Assembly (NCBI GenBank): GCA_963738575.1
Contig: CAVTWY010000004.1
Coordinates: forward strand, 1,116,001 to 1,180,000
DNA from: CAVTWY01 sp963738575
GTDB taxonomy: Bacteria > Pseudomonadota > Gammaproteobacteria > Burkholderiales > Burkholderiaceae_C
DNA length: 64,000 bases
Direction of reading: 5' to 3'
Positions 16,382 to 27,182 of this stretch are shown in pieces. The translations under genes were made by a program, and so were the position numbers. Within the stretch, counting starts at the first letter, position 1. Every line of letters starts with the position of its first letter. The notes under the pieces are model-generated. The model was not told where the DNA came from. It ran no database searches and saw only the letters and a program-made list of their open reading frames with translations.

Positions 16382-17314
16382 TCACTGGTCCGGCCGGTGC
16401 CCCTCGGCATTGGCGTCGACATCCAAAGCATCCACCAGTTCCAGGATTACGGCCTTCACGGCCTGGGCAGGCTCGGAGCTGGGCAGATGGTCGGACGTGC
16501 AAAGGGCCAACGGCACTTCGATGGCCGGCGACTCGATCCGGCAGATGTGGGCATGGATCGACGCGGCGACGGCACGCGCGGCAGATGCGGGCAGGACCGT
16601 TGCGCCCACCTGGCTTGCCACTGCAGCCGACAGCGTGGCCGCAGACTCGATCTCGGCTACGACCTTGGGTGTCATCTGCAGCGCCGCGAACGCCTCGTCG
16701 ACATACTTGCGCAGGTAGTTGTGTGAACGGGGCAGCAGCAGGTCCACGTCGCGCAGTTCCGCCAGGCTGACCGCGTGGCGCCCATGCAGAAGTTCGCCGT
16801 GCGCCACGAGCACGAGTTCCTCGGTCAACAACGGCTCGAAGCGTATTCCCTGCACGAGGCTGCGCCCTCCATAGAGCACGGCCATGTCCATGCGGCCGTT
16901 CATCACCTGGTCGATCAAGGTGCTGCCAAGATTCTCGTTCAGGTACAGCACCACATTCGGATGGCGCCCTCGCACGGTCTTGAGTAGCGGCAGCGCCAGT
17001 GCCGAGGCCGCAGTGCCGGGCGCGAGGCCGACCGAGACCTGCCCCGACAGCGCGCGTCCCGAGTGGCGTACATCGGTCTGGGCCTGCTCGAACTGCCTGA
17101 GGATGATCTGCGCGTGGCGGTACAGCACGCGGCCGGCCTCGGTGGGCGTGACGCCGCGTTTGGTGCGCACCAGCAGCTGCTGGTGAAACTCGGCCTCGAG
17201 CGTCGCGACCTGTTGACTCAACGCCGGTTGCGCGATGTGCAGTATCTCGGCCGCCTGGGTCAGGCTGCCGATGTCGACGATCTTGACAAAGTATTTGAGG
17301 CGTCGGAGGTTCAA
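16382..17314 (-). CDS. LysR-family transcriptional regulator
   Basis: A 310-residue LTTR. The N-terminal winged HTH is clear (LRRLKYFVKIVDIGSLTQAAEILHIAQPALSQQVATLEAE, GVTPTEAGRVLYRHAQ). The effector domain shows QVSVGLAPGTAASAL and the usual RD-II region. The sequence resembles Nac/CbbR-like regulators of aromatic and dicarboxylate catabolism. It is transcribed divergently from a second, clearly paralogous LysR gene (70-base gap), so the two probably share a control region. The targets are likely the aldolase/SDR/Hyu/Liv cluster downstream. Confidence 0.9.
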   Translation of the reverse strand: MNLRRLKYFVKIVDIGSLTQAAEILHIAQPALSQQVATLEAEFHQQLLVRTKRGVTPTEAGRVLYRHAQIILRQFEQAQTDVRHSGRALSGQVSVGLAPGTAASALALPLLKTVRGRHPNVVLYLNENLGSTLIDQVMNGRMDMAVLYGGRSLVQGIRFEPLLTEELVLVAHGELLHGRHAVSLAELRDVDLLLPRSHNYLRKYVDEAFAALQMTPKVVAEIESAATLSAAVASQVGATVLPASAARAVAASIHAHICRIESPAIEVPLALCTSDHLPSSEPAQAVKAVILELVDALDVDANAEGHRPDQ

Positions 17315-17385
17315 GGCGTGTCAGGTATCGAGCCGCTGTGCAAGGCCCTCATCATCGCCGTTTCTCGCTGCAGCACAATAGTCGC

Positions 17386-18358
17386 ATGAGCGTGAGCTTC
17401 AAGAACCTCAAAAGCTTTGTCACGGCTGTGGATGCCAGCAGCCTTTCGGCGGCCGCGCAGACTCTGAAGATGGCGCAGCCGGCACTCAGCCAGCAGATTG
17501 CAACGCTCGAGCTGCACTTCGGTCACAGGCTGCTGCAGCGCTCAAATACCGGCGTCACAGCCACAGTCGCCGGGCACGAGCTGTACCGCCATGCGCGCCT
17601 GCTGCTCGATCAGCTTGACCAGGCCGAACGCGACGTCGCCCGCAAGGGCCAGTCCATCGGCGGTACGGTTTCGGTCGGCCTGGCGACCTACAGCACCACG
17701 TCGATCCTATCCACGCCGCTGCTGAAGGCAACGCGCGAGCGCTACCCGGACATCAACCTCTTCATCAACGACAACTTCGGCCTCGTGCTCAGCGAGATGG
17801 TGATGACGGACCGTATGGACATGGCCATCATCTACGCGCCCAATCAGCTTAAAGGCGTCACGTTGCAGCCGCTGCTGGTGGAAGAGTTGTTCCTGATCGC
17901 GCCGCCGGGCACGCCATTGCCGACTGCAATCCAACGGCACGATCGCACTCGCCGCATTGGCCGACTTGGACCTGCTGCTGCCCGGGCGCACGCATTTCCT
18001 GCGCAGACTGATCGACGGTGCTTTCGCACAGGCCCAGCTGAAGCCACGCGTGCGGGCCGAGATCGAATCGGCCGCCACGTTGCGCGAGGCCATCGAGAGT
18101 GACCTGGGCGCGACCATCCTGCCCTGGGCGCTGGCCAGCACGTTCGTCGGTGCGCAGCGGCCAGTGGTCCGGCGCGTTGTGGAGCCCAACCTGGAAACCA
18201 CGGTCTCGCTGTGTGTGTCGGAGTCACTGCCGATGTCCGGCCCGGCGCTGGCCGTGCGAGACATCCTCGTCGGTCTGGTGAATGAACTGGTCGACGGCGA
18301 TCGCTGCGTGGGCATCCGCGCAGCGGAAGGGCCTGTGCATCGGGCGACAAACGCCTGA
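17386..18358 (+). CDS. LysR-family transcriptional regulator, paralogue, one frameshift
   Basis: Starts at ATG 17386 (MSVSFKNLKSFVTAVDASS) with the HTH SLSAAAQTLKMAQPALSQQIATLE. The effector domain starts VSVGLATYSTTSIL. The frame breaks at 17931-17932, where one extra C turns INGTIALAALADLDLLL into nonsense. Removing it joins the two halves into a protein of about 323 residues ending HRATNA. It shares the GVTxTxAGxxLYRHAxxxLxQ pattern and SLAELRD/ALADLDLLLP region with the divergent regulator, which suggests duplication. Its stop abuts the aldolase stop on the other strand. Confidence 0.85.
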
Positions 18359-18360
18359 GC

Positions 18361-19063
18361 TCAGCGCGGCGCCGCGAGCTGGCGCATCACCTGCACGCCG
18401 TCGGTCACGAAGGGATCGGCGTGGTAGTACAGCAGTTGCGCACCTTGCTTGCACCAGGTGTTCGGTGTCCTGCTTCACCACCAGCGTGCCGGCCGCCTTG
18501 CCGGCCGCGCGGATGCGGCGCAGGGTTTCGTCCACCAGGTCCAGCGCGGGCTGGGCGCGACGCCCACCTGGCGGCACGCTGGGTGAGTAGCCCATCGATT
18601 GCGACAGATCGCCCGGGCCGACGAAGAAGACATCGATGCCTTCGACGGCCAGGATCTCGTCCAGGTTCTTCACCGCTTCCACCGACTCGACCATGCCGAT
18701 CAGCAGCCGGTTGGCGTGGTCGTCGGGCACGGCATAGCGGAAGTGGTGCACCACCTCGCGCGCAATCGCTGCCGTGTGGATCAGCGGCACCATCAGGCCG
18801 TCGGCGCCGGCGTTCAGGCAGCGCGTGATCGTCGATCGCTCCTGGTTCTGCGGCCGCACGATGCCGAAGCCGCCCGCGTAGCGCGCGGCCTTGGCCATGT
18901 GGTGGATGTCTTCCCAGCTCGCCAGGCCATGCTCGCAGTCGATGAACACCGAGTCGGCGCCCGAGCGCACGAGCTTCTCGCACAGCGTGGGCGAGATGTG
19001 GTTGGGGTTGACCATCAGCACCGGCGTGCCGCTGGCCAGGCGTTCCTTGAGGGACTTGCTCAT
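18361..19063 (-). CDS. HpcH/HpaI family aldolase, one frameshift
   Basis: Class II aldolase of the 2-keto-3-deoxy acid / 4-hydroxy-2-oxovalerate type. Starts at ATG 19063 (MSKSLKERLASGTPV). Family motifs: FIDCEHGLASWEDI (the EHG catalytic region), VRPQNQERSTITRCLNAGADGLMVPLI, IGMVESVEAVKNLDEIL and VFFVGPGDLSQSMG. One extra base near 18445 breaks the frame at HLVQA; removing it yields GAQLLYYHADPF and a stop at 18361. It would split a hydroxy-oxo acid to pyruvate plus an aldehyde. It heads the strand order SDR, HyuB, HyuA, LivFGMH, LivK as the distal gene. Confidence 0.85.
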
Positions 19064-19109
19064 CTTGTCTCCAGTGAATGTGAGGCCAGGGCTTGCCGGG
19101 CCGACAAAA

Positions 19110-19913
19110 TCAGGATCCGGGCCGGCCCGGCCAGCCCGGGGGCGCACCCACCCAGCGGCTGATCTCGGTGTCCGGGCCCTGGTCGCGCGCGCAGGTCGGG
19201 CTGATGACCAGCTGCTCGATCGTCGTGCGGGCGGGCAGCGTGCAGACCAGCGCGATGGCGCGCGCCACGTCGTCGGGGTCGACCATGCGCGCGCGTTCCT
19301 CGGCCGTCGGCGGGCGCACGCGGGTGTCCATGATGGGCGTGTTGACCTCGCCCGGCAGGATGGTCGTCGAGCGGATGTTCTGGCTGCGGAAGGTGCCGTG
19401 CAGGAAGGTCATCAGGTTCGTCACCGCCGCCTTCGCCGCGCCGTAAGGCGCGCCGCCCAGCAGGCCCGGCCGCACCGCTGCCAGCGACGACACCGTGACT
19501 ACCGTGCCGCCTCCGCGCTGCAGCATGCCCGGCAGCACGGCCTGGATCAGCGTGTAGACGGCGTTCAGGTTGACGCCGATCGTTGCGTCCCAGTCGTCGG
19601 GCTCGACGAACAGGATGTTGCGCACGCGGCTCGATGCGCCCGCGTTGTTGACGAGAATGTCGATGCGGCCGAACTCGGCCTCGACACCCGCCACCATGGC
19701 CCGCAGCGCCTCGCGGTCCAGCAGGTCGGCCGGCCGCGCATGGGCCTGGCCGCCGGCCTGCCGCACCTCGTCGACCACCGCCTGCAGCGGCTGTGCACGC
19801 CGCCCGGTCACGACCACCTGCGCGCCTTCGCGCGCCAGGTGCAGCGCGGTCGACCGCCCGATGCCCGAGCCGCCGCCGGTGACGATCGCGACTTGTCCGT
19901 CCAGTGCGCCCAT
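19110..19913 (-). CDS. Short-chain dehydrogenase/reductase
   Basis: A 267-residue classical SDR. The nucleotide-binding TGGGSGIG follows IVTG; then come LVNNAGASS, the catalytic serine in VTVSSLAA and Y-x3-K as YGAAKAAVTNL. NAD(P)-dependent oxidation or reduction of a hydroxy/keto intermediate is expected. ATG 19913 is preferred; GTG 19922 would overlap the hyuB stop. The overlap with hyuB shows it is in the same operon. Confidence 0.9.
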   Translation of the reverse strand: MGALDGQVAIVTGGGSGIGRSTALHLAREGAQVVVTGRRAQPLQAVVDEVRQAGGQAHARPADLLDREALRAMVAGVEAEFGRIDILVNNAGASSRVRNILFVEPDDWDATIGVNLNAVYTLIQAVLPGMLQRGGGTVVTVSSLAAVRPGLLGGAPYGAAKAAVTNLMTFLHGTFRSQNIRSTTILPGEVNTPIMDTRVRPPTAEERARMVDPDDVARAIALVCTLPARTTIEQLVISPTCARDQGPDTEISRWVGAPPGWPGRPGS

Positions 19914-19918
19914 GTGAC

Positions 19919-21592
19919 TCACCCCTTCCAGCCGTAGACCGCGCGCGCCTGGGCTTCGCTGACCAGGCCCTGGCGCAGGTCGTCCTCGACCCTTTCGCGC
20001 GGGCGCTCCAGCGGGTTGCCCCAGCCGCCGCCGCCTGGCAGGTCCAGCTCCAAGCGGTCACCCGGCTGCAGCGTGACCTTGCCCTTGGGAAAGATGATCT
20101 CGCCGTTGCGCCGAACCTGGCCCGGCGTGCCATCGCTGCCGCCGACGACACCGAAACAAGGGTGCTTCACGCGTTCGGTCGACAGGTAGACGTTCATCGG
20201 CCGGTCCGACAGATTGCGCAGCACGCCGCGCTGGCCCAGGCCGCCGCGGTACTGGCCGGCACCGCCCGAGTCGGGAATCAGTGCCTTGCGTTCGGTCAGC
20301 ACCGGCACGGCCAGCTCGTACATCTCGATCGGCGTCACCTTGCAGTTGGACGGGAAGCTCAAGGTGTCCAGGCCGTCCATCGTCGAGCGCCCACCCAGGC
20401 CGCCGTGGAAGTTCTGCGCGCTGCCGTAGGCGCGGCCGTCGGAGGTATGGCCCTGGCAGTTGATGCCCCAGATGGGCGCGCCACCGCTATCGCCCATCAC
20501 GCGGTCAGGCACCACGCCTTGCAGCGCACGGAAGATCAGGCTCGGGATCACGTGGCCAACCAGGTTGCGCGCCGCGCCGGCCGCGTGCGGGTGCGGGTTG
20601 AGTATGGTGCCCAGCGGCGCGTCGTCGGTCAGCGGGATCATGCAGCCCTCGTTGTTGGGCGTGTCGGGGTCGAGCAGGCACTTCAGCGCGTAGACCGTGT
20701 GCGCCACGCGGTAGTGCGGCACGACGTTGATGCCGCGCGCCACCTCGGGCGACGTGCCGGTGTAGTCGACGTGGATCGAGTCGGCGCCGACCTGCACGTC
20801 CACGCACAGCTTGACGTCGGTCTCGAAGCCGTCGATCGTGACCTCGGCCTTGTAGCTGCCCGCCGGCCAGGCGGCGATGGCCTTGCGCATCTGGGCTTCG
20901 GAGCGGCTGTAGATCGCGGCGCCCAGCGCTTCCAGGTCGTCGAGCCCGTATTCGTCCATGAAGCGGCGCAACTCGCGGCACATCACCTCGTTGGCTGCGA
21001 CCATGCTCTGGATGTCGCCACGCACCTCGTTGGGCAGGCGCACGCTGGCCTCGATGACGGCGAAGACATCGGTGTTGGGCTGGCCCGCCTTGTAGAGCTT
21101 GAGCATCGGGACGCGGATGCCTTCCTCGAACATGTCGGTCGAGTCCGGCGACTGCGGGCGGCCCCCGATGTCGGGCATGTGCGCGATGCTGCCGGCGTAG
21201 CCGATGATGCGGCCGCCACGGAAGATCGGCGTCAGCATCACCATGTCGGGCAGGTGCCCGGTGCCGATGATGGGGTCGTTGGTCGCCAGCACGTCGCCGT
21301 CTTCCAGCGTCTCGGCCGGGAAGGCCGGCAGGAAGTGGTGCTGCGCCGCCATCGGCAGCGAGGTGATGAACACTGGGATCGACCAGGTGCATTGTGACAG
21401 CGCACGGCCCTTGGCGTCGAGCACCACCGTCACGTAGTCGTGGTTCTCGCGCACGATAGGCGAAAACGCCGTGCGGCCCAGCGCCGAGTCGGCCTGGTCG
21501 GCGATGAAGACCAGCCGGTCCCACATCACCTGCAGCGTGATCGGGTCGTTGAAGTCGATCGGGCTCGCGGCTTGGCTCAGAGCTTGGCTCAT
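19919..21592 (-). CDS. Hydantoinase B / 5-oxoprolinase beta family protein
   Basis: A 557-residue HyuB-type subunit, complete. It starts MSQALSQAASPIDF, and DPITLQVMWDRLVFIADQAD is the family opening. Other blocks are VRENHDYVTVVLD, DVLATNDPIIGTGHLPDMVM, the histidine- and aspartate-rich IGYAGSIAHMPDIGG, and GGAGQYRGGLGQRGVLR. HyuA/HyuB pairs open N-methylhydantoin or oxoproline rings, or act as ATP-dependent carboxylases. The substrate here is unknown. ATG 21592 overlaps the hyuA stop (ATGA), indicating coupled translation. Confidence 0.9.
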   Translation of the reverse strand: MSQALSQAASPIDFNDPITLQVMWDRLVFIADQADSALGRTAFSPIVRENHDYVTVVLDAKGRALSQCTWSIPVFITSLPMAAQHHFLPAFPAETLEDGDVLATNDPIIGTGHLPDMVMLTPIFRGGRIIGYAGSIAHMPDIGGRPQSPDSTDMFEEGIRVPMLKLYKAGQPNTDVFAVIEASVRLPNEVRGDIQSMVAANEVMCRELRRFMDEYGLDDLEALGAAIYSRSEAQMRKAIAAWPAGSYKAEVTIDGFETDVKLCVDVQVGADSIHVDYTGTSPEVARGINVVPHYRVAHTVYALKCLLDPDTPNNEGCMIPLTDDAPLGTILNPHPHAAGAARNLVGHVIPSLIFRALQGVVPDRVMGDSGGAPIWGINCQGHTSDGRAYGSAQNFHGGLGGRSTMDGLDTLSFPSNCKVTPIEMYELAVPVLTERKALIPDSGGAGQYRGGLGQRGVLRNLSDRPMNVYLSTERVKHPCFGVVGGSDGTPGQVRRNGEIIFPKGKVTLQPGDRLELDLPGGGGWGNPLERPRERVEDDLRQGLVSEAQARAVYGWKG

Positions 21593-23683
21593 TGGGCCTC
21601 CAGCATCATGATCAGGTTGAACTCGGCGTCGAGCGAGGCGCTGGCGCTGGGCCCGACGACCACGGTCGACTCGCGCTGCTCGACGATGGCCGGGCCCTGC
21701 ACGGTGACGCCCGGCGCCAGCGCATAGTGGTCGTAGACGGGCGTGTCGACGACACCGCCGGCTTCGGGGAAGTACACCGGCCGGCTGCCCTTGCGCGGGT
21801 TGCGCACGGCCTTGGCCTGACCGCGCAGCCGACTGGCCGTCACCAGCGTCTTCGGGCCGGCGGCACGGATGCGCCAGGTGATGACCTCGGCGTCGGTGCC
21901 CGACACGCTGCGGCCATAGAGCTTGACGTAGGCGTCGTGGAAACGCTGCTGCAGCGCGTCCAGAAACGTCGGCAGCTCCCGGGTCGCCTTCGGGCAGCGC
22001 GACCGAGATCTCGTGGCCCTGGCCGACGTGGCGCATGTCCACCGTGTACGAGACCTGGATGTCGGCCGCGGCCACGCCGCTGGCCAGCACGACCTCGCGC
22101 CCCTGCGCCGCCAGCGACGCCAGGATCTCGCGCACGGCCGCGGCGTCCCAGCGCGGCACCGCCATCGGCGCGCTGGACGACAGGTCGGCGGCCACCGGCG
22201 CGCCTAGCAGACCGATCGCCGAGGTCACACCGGCGCCCAGCGGGCAGATCACCTTGCGGATGCCCAGCTTGCGCGCCACGCCGTAGGCATGCACCGGGCC
22301 GGCGCCGCCGAAGGCGATCATCGGCAGCGAGCGCGGGTCGACACCGCTGTCGGTGGCCTGCATCGCGGCCGCTTCGGCCATGCTCTCGTTGACCATGTCG
22401 TGGATGCCGAAGGCGCAGCGCTCGGCGCTGATGCCCAGCTCGCCCGCGAGGCGCGCCAGTGCCGCCTGCGCCGCCGGCCGGTCGAGCGCGAAGTCGCCGC
22501 CCAGGAACGAGCGCTCGTCCAGGTAGCCCAGCAGCAGGTCGGCGTCGGTGACGGTGGGCTCGGTGCCGCCGCGGCCGTAGCAGGCCGGGCCCGGCGCCGC
22601 CGCCGCGCTGCGCGGCCCCACCTGCAGCGTGCCCAAACGCGTGCGCGCGGCGATGCTGCCGCCGCCGGCGCCGATCTCGATCATGTGGATCGACTGGATC
22701 TTCAGCGGAAAGCCGCTGCCCTTGCGGAAGCGCTCGTGACGCGCCACTTCCAGCTCGTTGGCGATCTGCGGCTGGCCGTTCGGGATCAGGCACAGCTTGG
22801 CCGTGGTGCCGCCCATGTCGAAGGACAGCACGCTGGCCTCGCCGGCCGCGCGCGCATAGTCGGCGGCGGCGACGGCACCGGCCGCCGGGCCCGATTCGAT
22901 CAGCCGCACCGGCGTGCGCGCGGCGGTGGAACTTGGCACGACGCCGCCGCTGGAGGTCATCCACAGCAACTGGCTCTGCACGCCGCGTGCCCCCAGCTCG
23001 CGCTCGAGGTGGCTCACGTGCTGCGCCATCAGCGGGCAGGTGTAGGCATTGGCCACGGTGGTGGACGCACGGTCGTATTCGCGCACCTCGGGGCAGACGA
23101 TGGACGACAGCGACACCGACACGCCCGGCGCATGCAGGGCCAGCAGCTCACCGATGCGCTGCTCGTGCTGCGGGTACTTGTAGGCGTGCAGCAGGCACAC
23201 GGCGACCGAGCCCACACCCAGTTCGACCAGGCGCGCGGCGATGCGCACGACGCCGGCTTCGTCCAGCGGCGTGATGACGGCGCCATGCGCGCTGATGCGC
23301 TCGACGGCGCCGAAGCAGCGCTCGCGCGGCACCAGCGGCTCGGGGTACTGGATGCGCAGGTCGTAGAGGTCGTAGCGTCCCTCGGTGCGGATGCGCAGCA
23401 TGTCCTGGAAACCGTCGGTGGTGATGAATGCGGTGTCCACGCCCTTGCGCTCCAGCACGGCGTTGGTGACGACCGTCGTCGCGCCCAGGATCTGCAGCGC
23501 GCCTTCGCCGGCACGCGCGGCGTTGCCGCCACGCACCTTGGCCAGCAGCTCGTCCACGCCCTGCAGCACGGCGCGTGCCGGTGCGTCGGGCGTGCTCAGC
23601 ACCTTGTGCAGGTGGATGCTGCCGTCATCGTCGGCGAACGCAAAGTCGGTGAACGTGCCACCGGTGTCGAAGGCCAGTCTCAT
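21589..23683 (-). CDS. Hydantoinase A / 5-oxoprolinase alpha family protein, one frameshift
   Basis: ATP-dependent partner of the HyuB-like gene, about 697 residues when repaired. ATG 23683 gives MRLAFDTGGTFTDF, the ASKHA phosphate-binding loop. Further blocks are GATTVVTNAVLERKG, SSIVCPEVREYDRASTTVANAY, LSFDMGGTTAKLCLI and IGAGGGSIA. The frame breaks at about 21981, where one extra G disrupts RELPTFLDALQQRF. The C-terminal part resumes as VSGTDAEVITWRIRA and ends at 21589. It lies immediately downstream of livF. Confidence 0.87.
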
Positions 23684-23709
23684 GGTCAGTGGGGTCCTTG
23701 GGGGACGGT

Positions 23710-24460
23710 TCAGTGGATGCCGTGCGGCGGGGAGGCGGCGGACTTCTCGTCGACCTTGCCGGTCATGAAGAGCTGCCCCAGGTCGGCGTGGCTGAGCTCG
23801 GCCGTAGGGCTGTCCCAGATCACGTGGCCCAGGCGCATGACGACGGCGCGGTCGGCCGTGTCCATGGCCTTGCGGGTGTTCTGCTCGACGAGCAGGATGG
23901 TCCGGCCCGCCCTGGTGCAGGCGCTTGAGCTCGTTGAAGACCAGCGTGATGGCCTGCGGCGACAGGCCGGCCGAGGGCTCGTCGACGAGCAGGATCTCGG
24001 GCCGGCGCAGCACGGCCATCGCCATCTCCAGCAGTTGCTGCTCGCCGCCGGACATGATTGCCGGCGAACTCGTTGCGCCGCTTCTGCAGGATCGGGAACA
24101 GCTCGTAGACGTGGTTGCGCTCGCCTTCGAGATCGCCGCTCTTGATCGTGTAGGCGGCCATCTCCAGGTTCTCGTGCACCGACATGGTCGGGAAGTTGCA
24201 GCGGCCCTGCGGCACGTAGCCGAAGCCCTGCGCGAGGAAGGCTGCGCGGCTTGCCGCCGGCGATCTCCTGGCCCTTCCAGTGGATGCTGCCGCCCTTGTG
24301 CGTGGTCATGCCGTAGAGCGTCTTCAGCAGCGTGGACTTGCCGGCGCCGTTCGGGCCGAGCAGCGTGACGAACTCGCCCTGCTTCACGCGTCAGGCTGAC
24401 GTCGTGCAGGATGTCCAGGTGGCCGTAGCCGGCGCGCAGGTGGGAAATCGTCGAGGTCAG
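23710..24460 (-). CDS. livF: Branched-chain amino acid ABC transporter ATP-binding protein LivF, frame-broken
   Basis: Second ATPase of a Liv-type importer. Blocks in order: HLRAGYGHLDILHDVSL, Walker A LLGPNGAGKSTLL, VPQGRCNFPTMSVHENLEM (Q-loop region), signature MSGGEQQLLEMAMAV with Walker B ILLVDEPSAGLSP, then ILLVEQNTRKAM. They sit in changing frames with at least two breaks. No ATG is visible at the start; the coding similarity begins at CTG 24460, overlapping the livG stop. This suggests the true start codon is damaged or read differently. Confidence 0.8.
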
Positions 24461-25232
24461 CCGCCAAGGTAGGCCTCCACCACGGCAGGGTTGCGCACGA
24501 TGGCCTCGGGCGTGTCGTCGGCCAGCTTCTGGCCCTGGTGCAGCACGATCACGCGGTGGCTCAGGTCCATCAGCACGTCGGTGTTGTGCTCGATGACGAG
24601 GAAGGTGATGCCGAACTGCCGGTTGCCGGCGCGGATGCACTCGATCACGCGTTCAATCAGGATCGGGTTGATGCCGGCCAGCGGCTCGTCGAGCAGCACC
24701 AGTTCGGGCTCGGGCATCAGCATGGTCGCGAACTGCAGCAGCTTCTGCTGGCCGCCCGACATGTTGCCGGCCGGCAGGTGCGCCACGCGTGCCAGGCCCG
24801 AGACCTCGATCAGCTCACGCGCCCGCTCGCGCAGCGCCGCCACGCGTTCACGCGACTTGCGGCCGATCGAGAAGGTCGAGGCGATGCCTGGGAAGCGCGC
24901 CATCTGCCCGGCCAGGATCAGGTTCTCTTCCGAGTCCATGGTCGGGAACACCACCGTCTTCTGGAAGCTGCGCAGCAGCCGGCCTTCGCGCGCGATGCGG
25001 TTCATCGGCCACTGCGTGATGTCGATGCCCTTGAGCAGCACACGGCCGGCATCGCTCTTCTGCAAGCCCGGTGCAGCAGTCGAAGAGCGTGGACTTGCCC
25101 GAACCGTTGGGGCCGATCAGGCCGCAGACCTCGCCGCGTCGTGAGCTCGAAGTCGACACCCTGCAAGGCCGGCACGCCGCCGTAGTTCTTGCGCAATCCT
25201 TCGACGCGCAGCAGCACTTCGGGTGCGCTCAT
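24457..25232 (-). CDS. livG: Branched-chain amino acid ABC transporter ATP-binding protein LivG, two frameshifts
   Basis: First ATPase of the importer. ATG 25232 (MSAPEVLLRVEGLRKNYGGVPAL). Walker A GPNGSGKSTLFDCCTG, the LivG-type SFQKTVVFPTMDSEENL, signature MSGGQQKLLQFATML, and Walker B LVLLDEPLAGINP. Two single-base insertions explain the breaks: an extra T at 25139 (restores ELTRGEVCGLIG) and an extra A at 25064-25065 (restores TGLQKSDAGRV). The start overlaps the livM stop. Confidence 0.85.
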
Positions 25233-26259
25233 GTCGCGCCGCCCTTCTTCTCACCCAGCCGCGCCAGCCACTCCGTGGCGCGCTCGACCAGCGGCGCGAT
25301 GCCCTGCGGGAAAGATGAACACCAGCAGCAGCAGCACGAAGTCCGTAGATGATCATGCGCAGCTCGGGCGTGATGCGCAGCGCCTCGGTCAGCGCAACGA
25401 ACAGGAAGCTGCCGATCAGCGCACCGGGCAAGCGGCCCACGCCACCGCCGAGCACGATGATCAGGATCGTGTTCGAGTAGTACATCTGGAACACGAGCGG
25501 GCTGACCACCGTCTCGTAGTGCGCGTACAGGCTGCCGCCCAGGCCGGCAAAGGCCGCGCTGAGCATGAAGACGATCAGCTTGTAGTGCCAGGTCGGGATG
25601 CCCACCGACTCGGCCAGCGTCTCGTTGTCGCGGATGGCCACCATGCAGCGGCCCGCGGGCGAGCGGACAAGCGCGATGAAGGCCCCGGTGGCCAGCAAAG
25701 CCACCGCCAGGATAAGGTAGTAGTACTGCGGGATCTGCGTGATCGCCAGCGCTTGCTCGCCAAAGCCCAACCGGGGCCGCGCGATGCCGGACAGGCCCAT
25801 GTCGCCGCGCGTGAGGTCGATCCAGTTCTTGGCCACCATCTGTGCGATGACCACGAAGCCCAGCGTGCACATCACGAACGACGTGGTGCGCAGGCGCAGC
25901 GCCGGGATGCCCAGCGGCAACGCCACCAGCCCGGCGACGACACCGGCGGCGCAGAGGTTGAACACGAAGGGCGTGCCGAAGTGCATCGACAGCAGCGCCG
26001 ACGCGTAGGCCCCGATGCCGAAGAACACGCCTTGCGCGAGCGACAGCATGCCGGTGTAGCCCAGGATCAGGTTCAGCCCGTGCGCCGGCAGCAGGAAGAT
26101 CATCGCGAAAATCAGCGCATGCAGGTAGTAGCTGTCCAGCACCAGCGGCGCCAGCAGCAGCAGCGCCAGGGCGGTACCTGCCACGGCCCACCGCACAGCG
26201 GGCAGGCGCCGCGGCGGCGCGTGAGGGGTGTCGAGCGTGGTCGCGACGGGGGAGGCCAT
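25229..26259 (-). CDS. livM: Branched-chain amino acid ABC transporter permease LivM, frame-broken near the end
   Basis: Inner-membrane permease of about 342 residues with many hydrophobic helices (LALLLLAPLVLDSYYLHALIF, LNLILGYTGMLSLAQGVFFGIGAY). The family loop VRSPAGRCMVAIRDNETLAESVGI, which contacts the ATPase, is present. Two extra bases (near 25342 and 25311-25313) break the last helix; repaired it reads IIYGFVLLLLVFIFPQGI and ends EKKGGAT. ATG 26259 follows livH almost directly. Confidence 0.85.
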
Positions 26260-26261
26260 GC

Positions 26262-27135
26262 TCAGAACCTTGCCTTTTGGCTGAACAGGCCGTGGGGCCG
26301 GAGCATCAACATCAACGATCAGTGCGATGAAGCCTACCGCGTCGCGGTACTGCAGTCCGATGAGGCCGGCGACCAGCGCCTCGACGACACCCAGCAGCAT
26401 GCCGGCCAGCAGCGTGCCGCGCACGTTGCCCATGCCGCCCATCACGATGACGGCAAAGGTCTTCAGCGTCACCGACTCACCCATGCCGCCGTAGACGCTG
26501 ACGTTGACCGGCGCCGTCAGCACACCCGACAGCGCCGCCAGCGCCGTGCCGAGCAGGAAAGTGCGGCGCACCACCGCCTCGACATCGATGCCGTTGACCT
26601 CGCAGCACTCGATGTTCTGCGACACGGCGCGGATGGCCTTGCCCATGCGGGTGTAGCGCACCATCCATTCCAGCGCCGCAAAAACCGCCAGCGCCACGAC
26701 GATGAGCACGATGCGCTGCTGCGCCATGCCGATGCCGGCAATCTCCACCGGCTCGATCCAGCCGCCGTTGAAGACCTTGTAGCCGCCGCCGAAGGCCAGG
26801 ATCACCGCGTTCTGCAGGATCAGCGAGATGCCGATGGTGGCCAGCACGCCGGCCTGGAACGGCGCGCCGACCAGGCGCTGCATCACCACGCGCCCGATCA
26901 CCGCGGCGATCAGCGCCGCCGCCGCGACACCCAGCACGATGGACGCGGCGTAGCCGACATCCATCTTCTCGATCACCAGCCAGGCGCCGAAGGTGCCCAG
27001 CATGTAGTACTCACCATGCGCGAAGTTGATGGCCCGCAGCACGCCGAAGATCATCGTCATGCCTGCGGCGATCAACGCATACATCGACCCGGTGATGATC
27101 CCGTTGACGACCTGCTCGAAGAGAAAACTGCCCAT
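26262..27135 (-). CDS. livH: Branched-chain amino acid ABC transporter permease LivH, one frameshift at the end
   Basis: Inner-membrane permease of about 290 residues. It opens MGSFLFEQVVNGIITGSMYALIAAG and continues FGVLRAINFAHGEYYMLG, the LivH hallmark. The ATPase-contact loop is YTRMGKAIRAVSQN. One extra base at 26314-26315 breaks the end; removing it gives IVMLMLRPHGLFSQKARF and a stop at 26262. It is the first cytoplasmic-membrane gene after the binding protein. Confidence 0.88.
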
Positions 27136-27182
27136 GCGGAGGTTCAGGCGACGGCGCGGTGGCTGCGATCTGCGTCAGTGCA

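Noticed and set aside
22289..24145. Long plus-strand open frame (618 codons) opposite hyuA and livF; similar ones at 19904-21397 and 25189-27195
   Set aside because: High-GC antisense shadows: compositionally biased (R, A, H, Q, G rich), no family similarity, opposite well-supported genes.
19919..24640. A 1573-codon uninterrupted minus-strand frame that looks like one giant fused protein
   Set aside because: It is hyuB, most of hyuA and out-of-frame parts of livF joined because single extra bases shift frames past the real stops. Conserved starts, stops and ATGA overlaps show separate genes.
25117..27135. A 672-codon frame apparently fusing LivH and LivM
   Set aside because: An extra base near 26314 removes the livH stop from frame. 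The corrected livH ends at 26262, three bases before the livM start.
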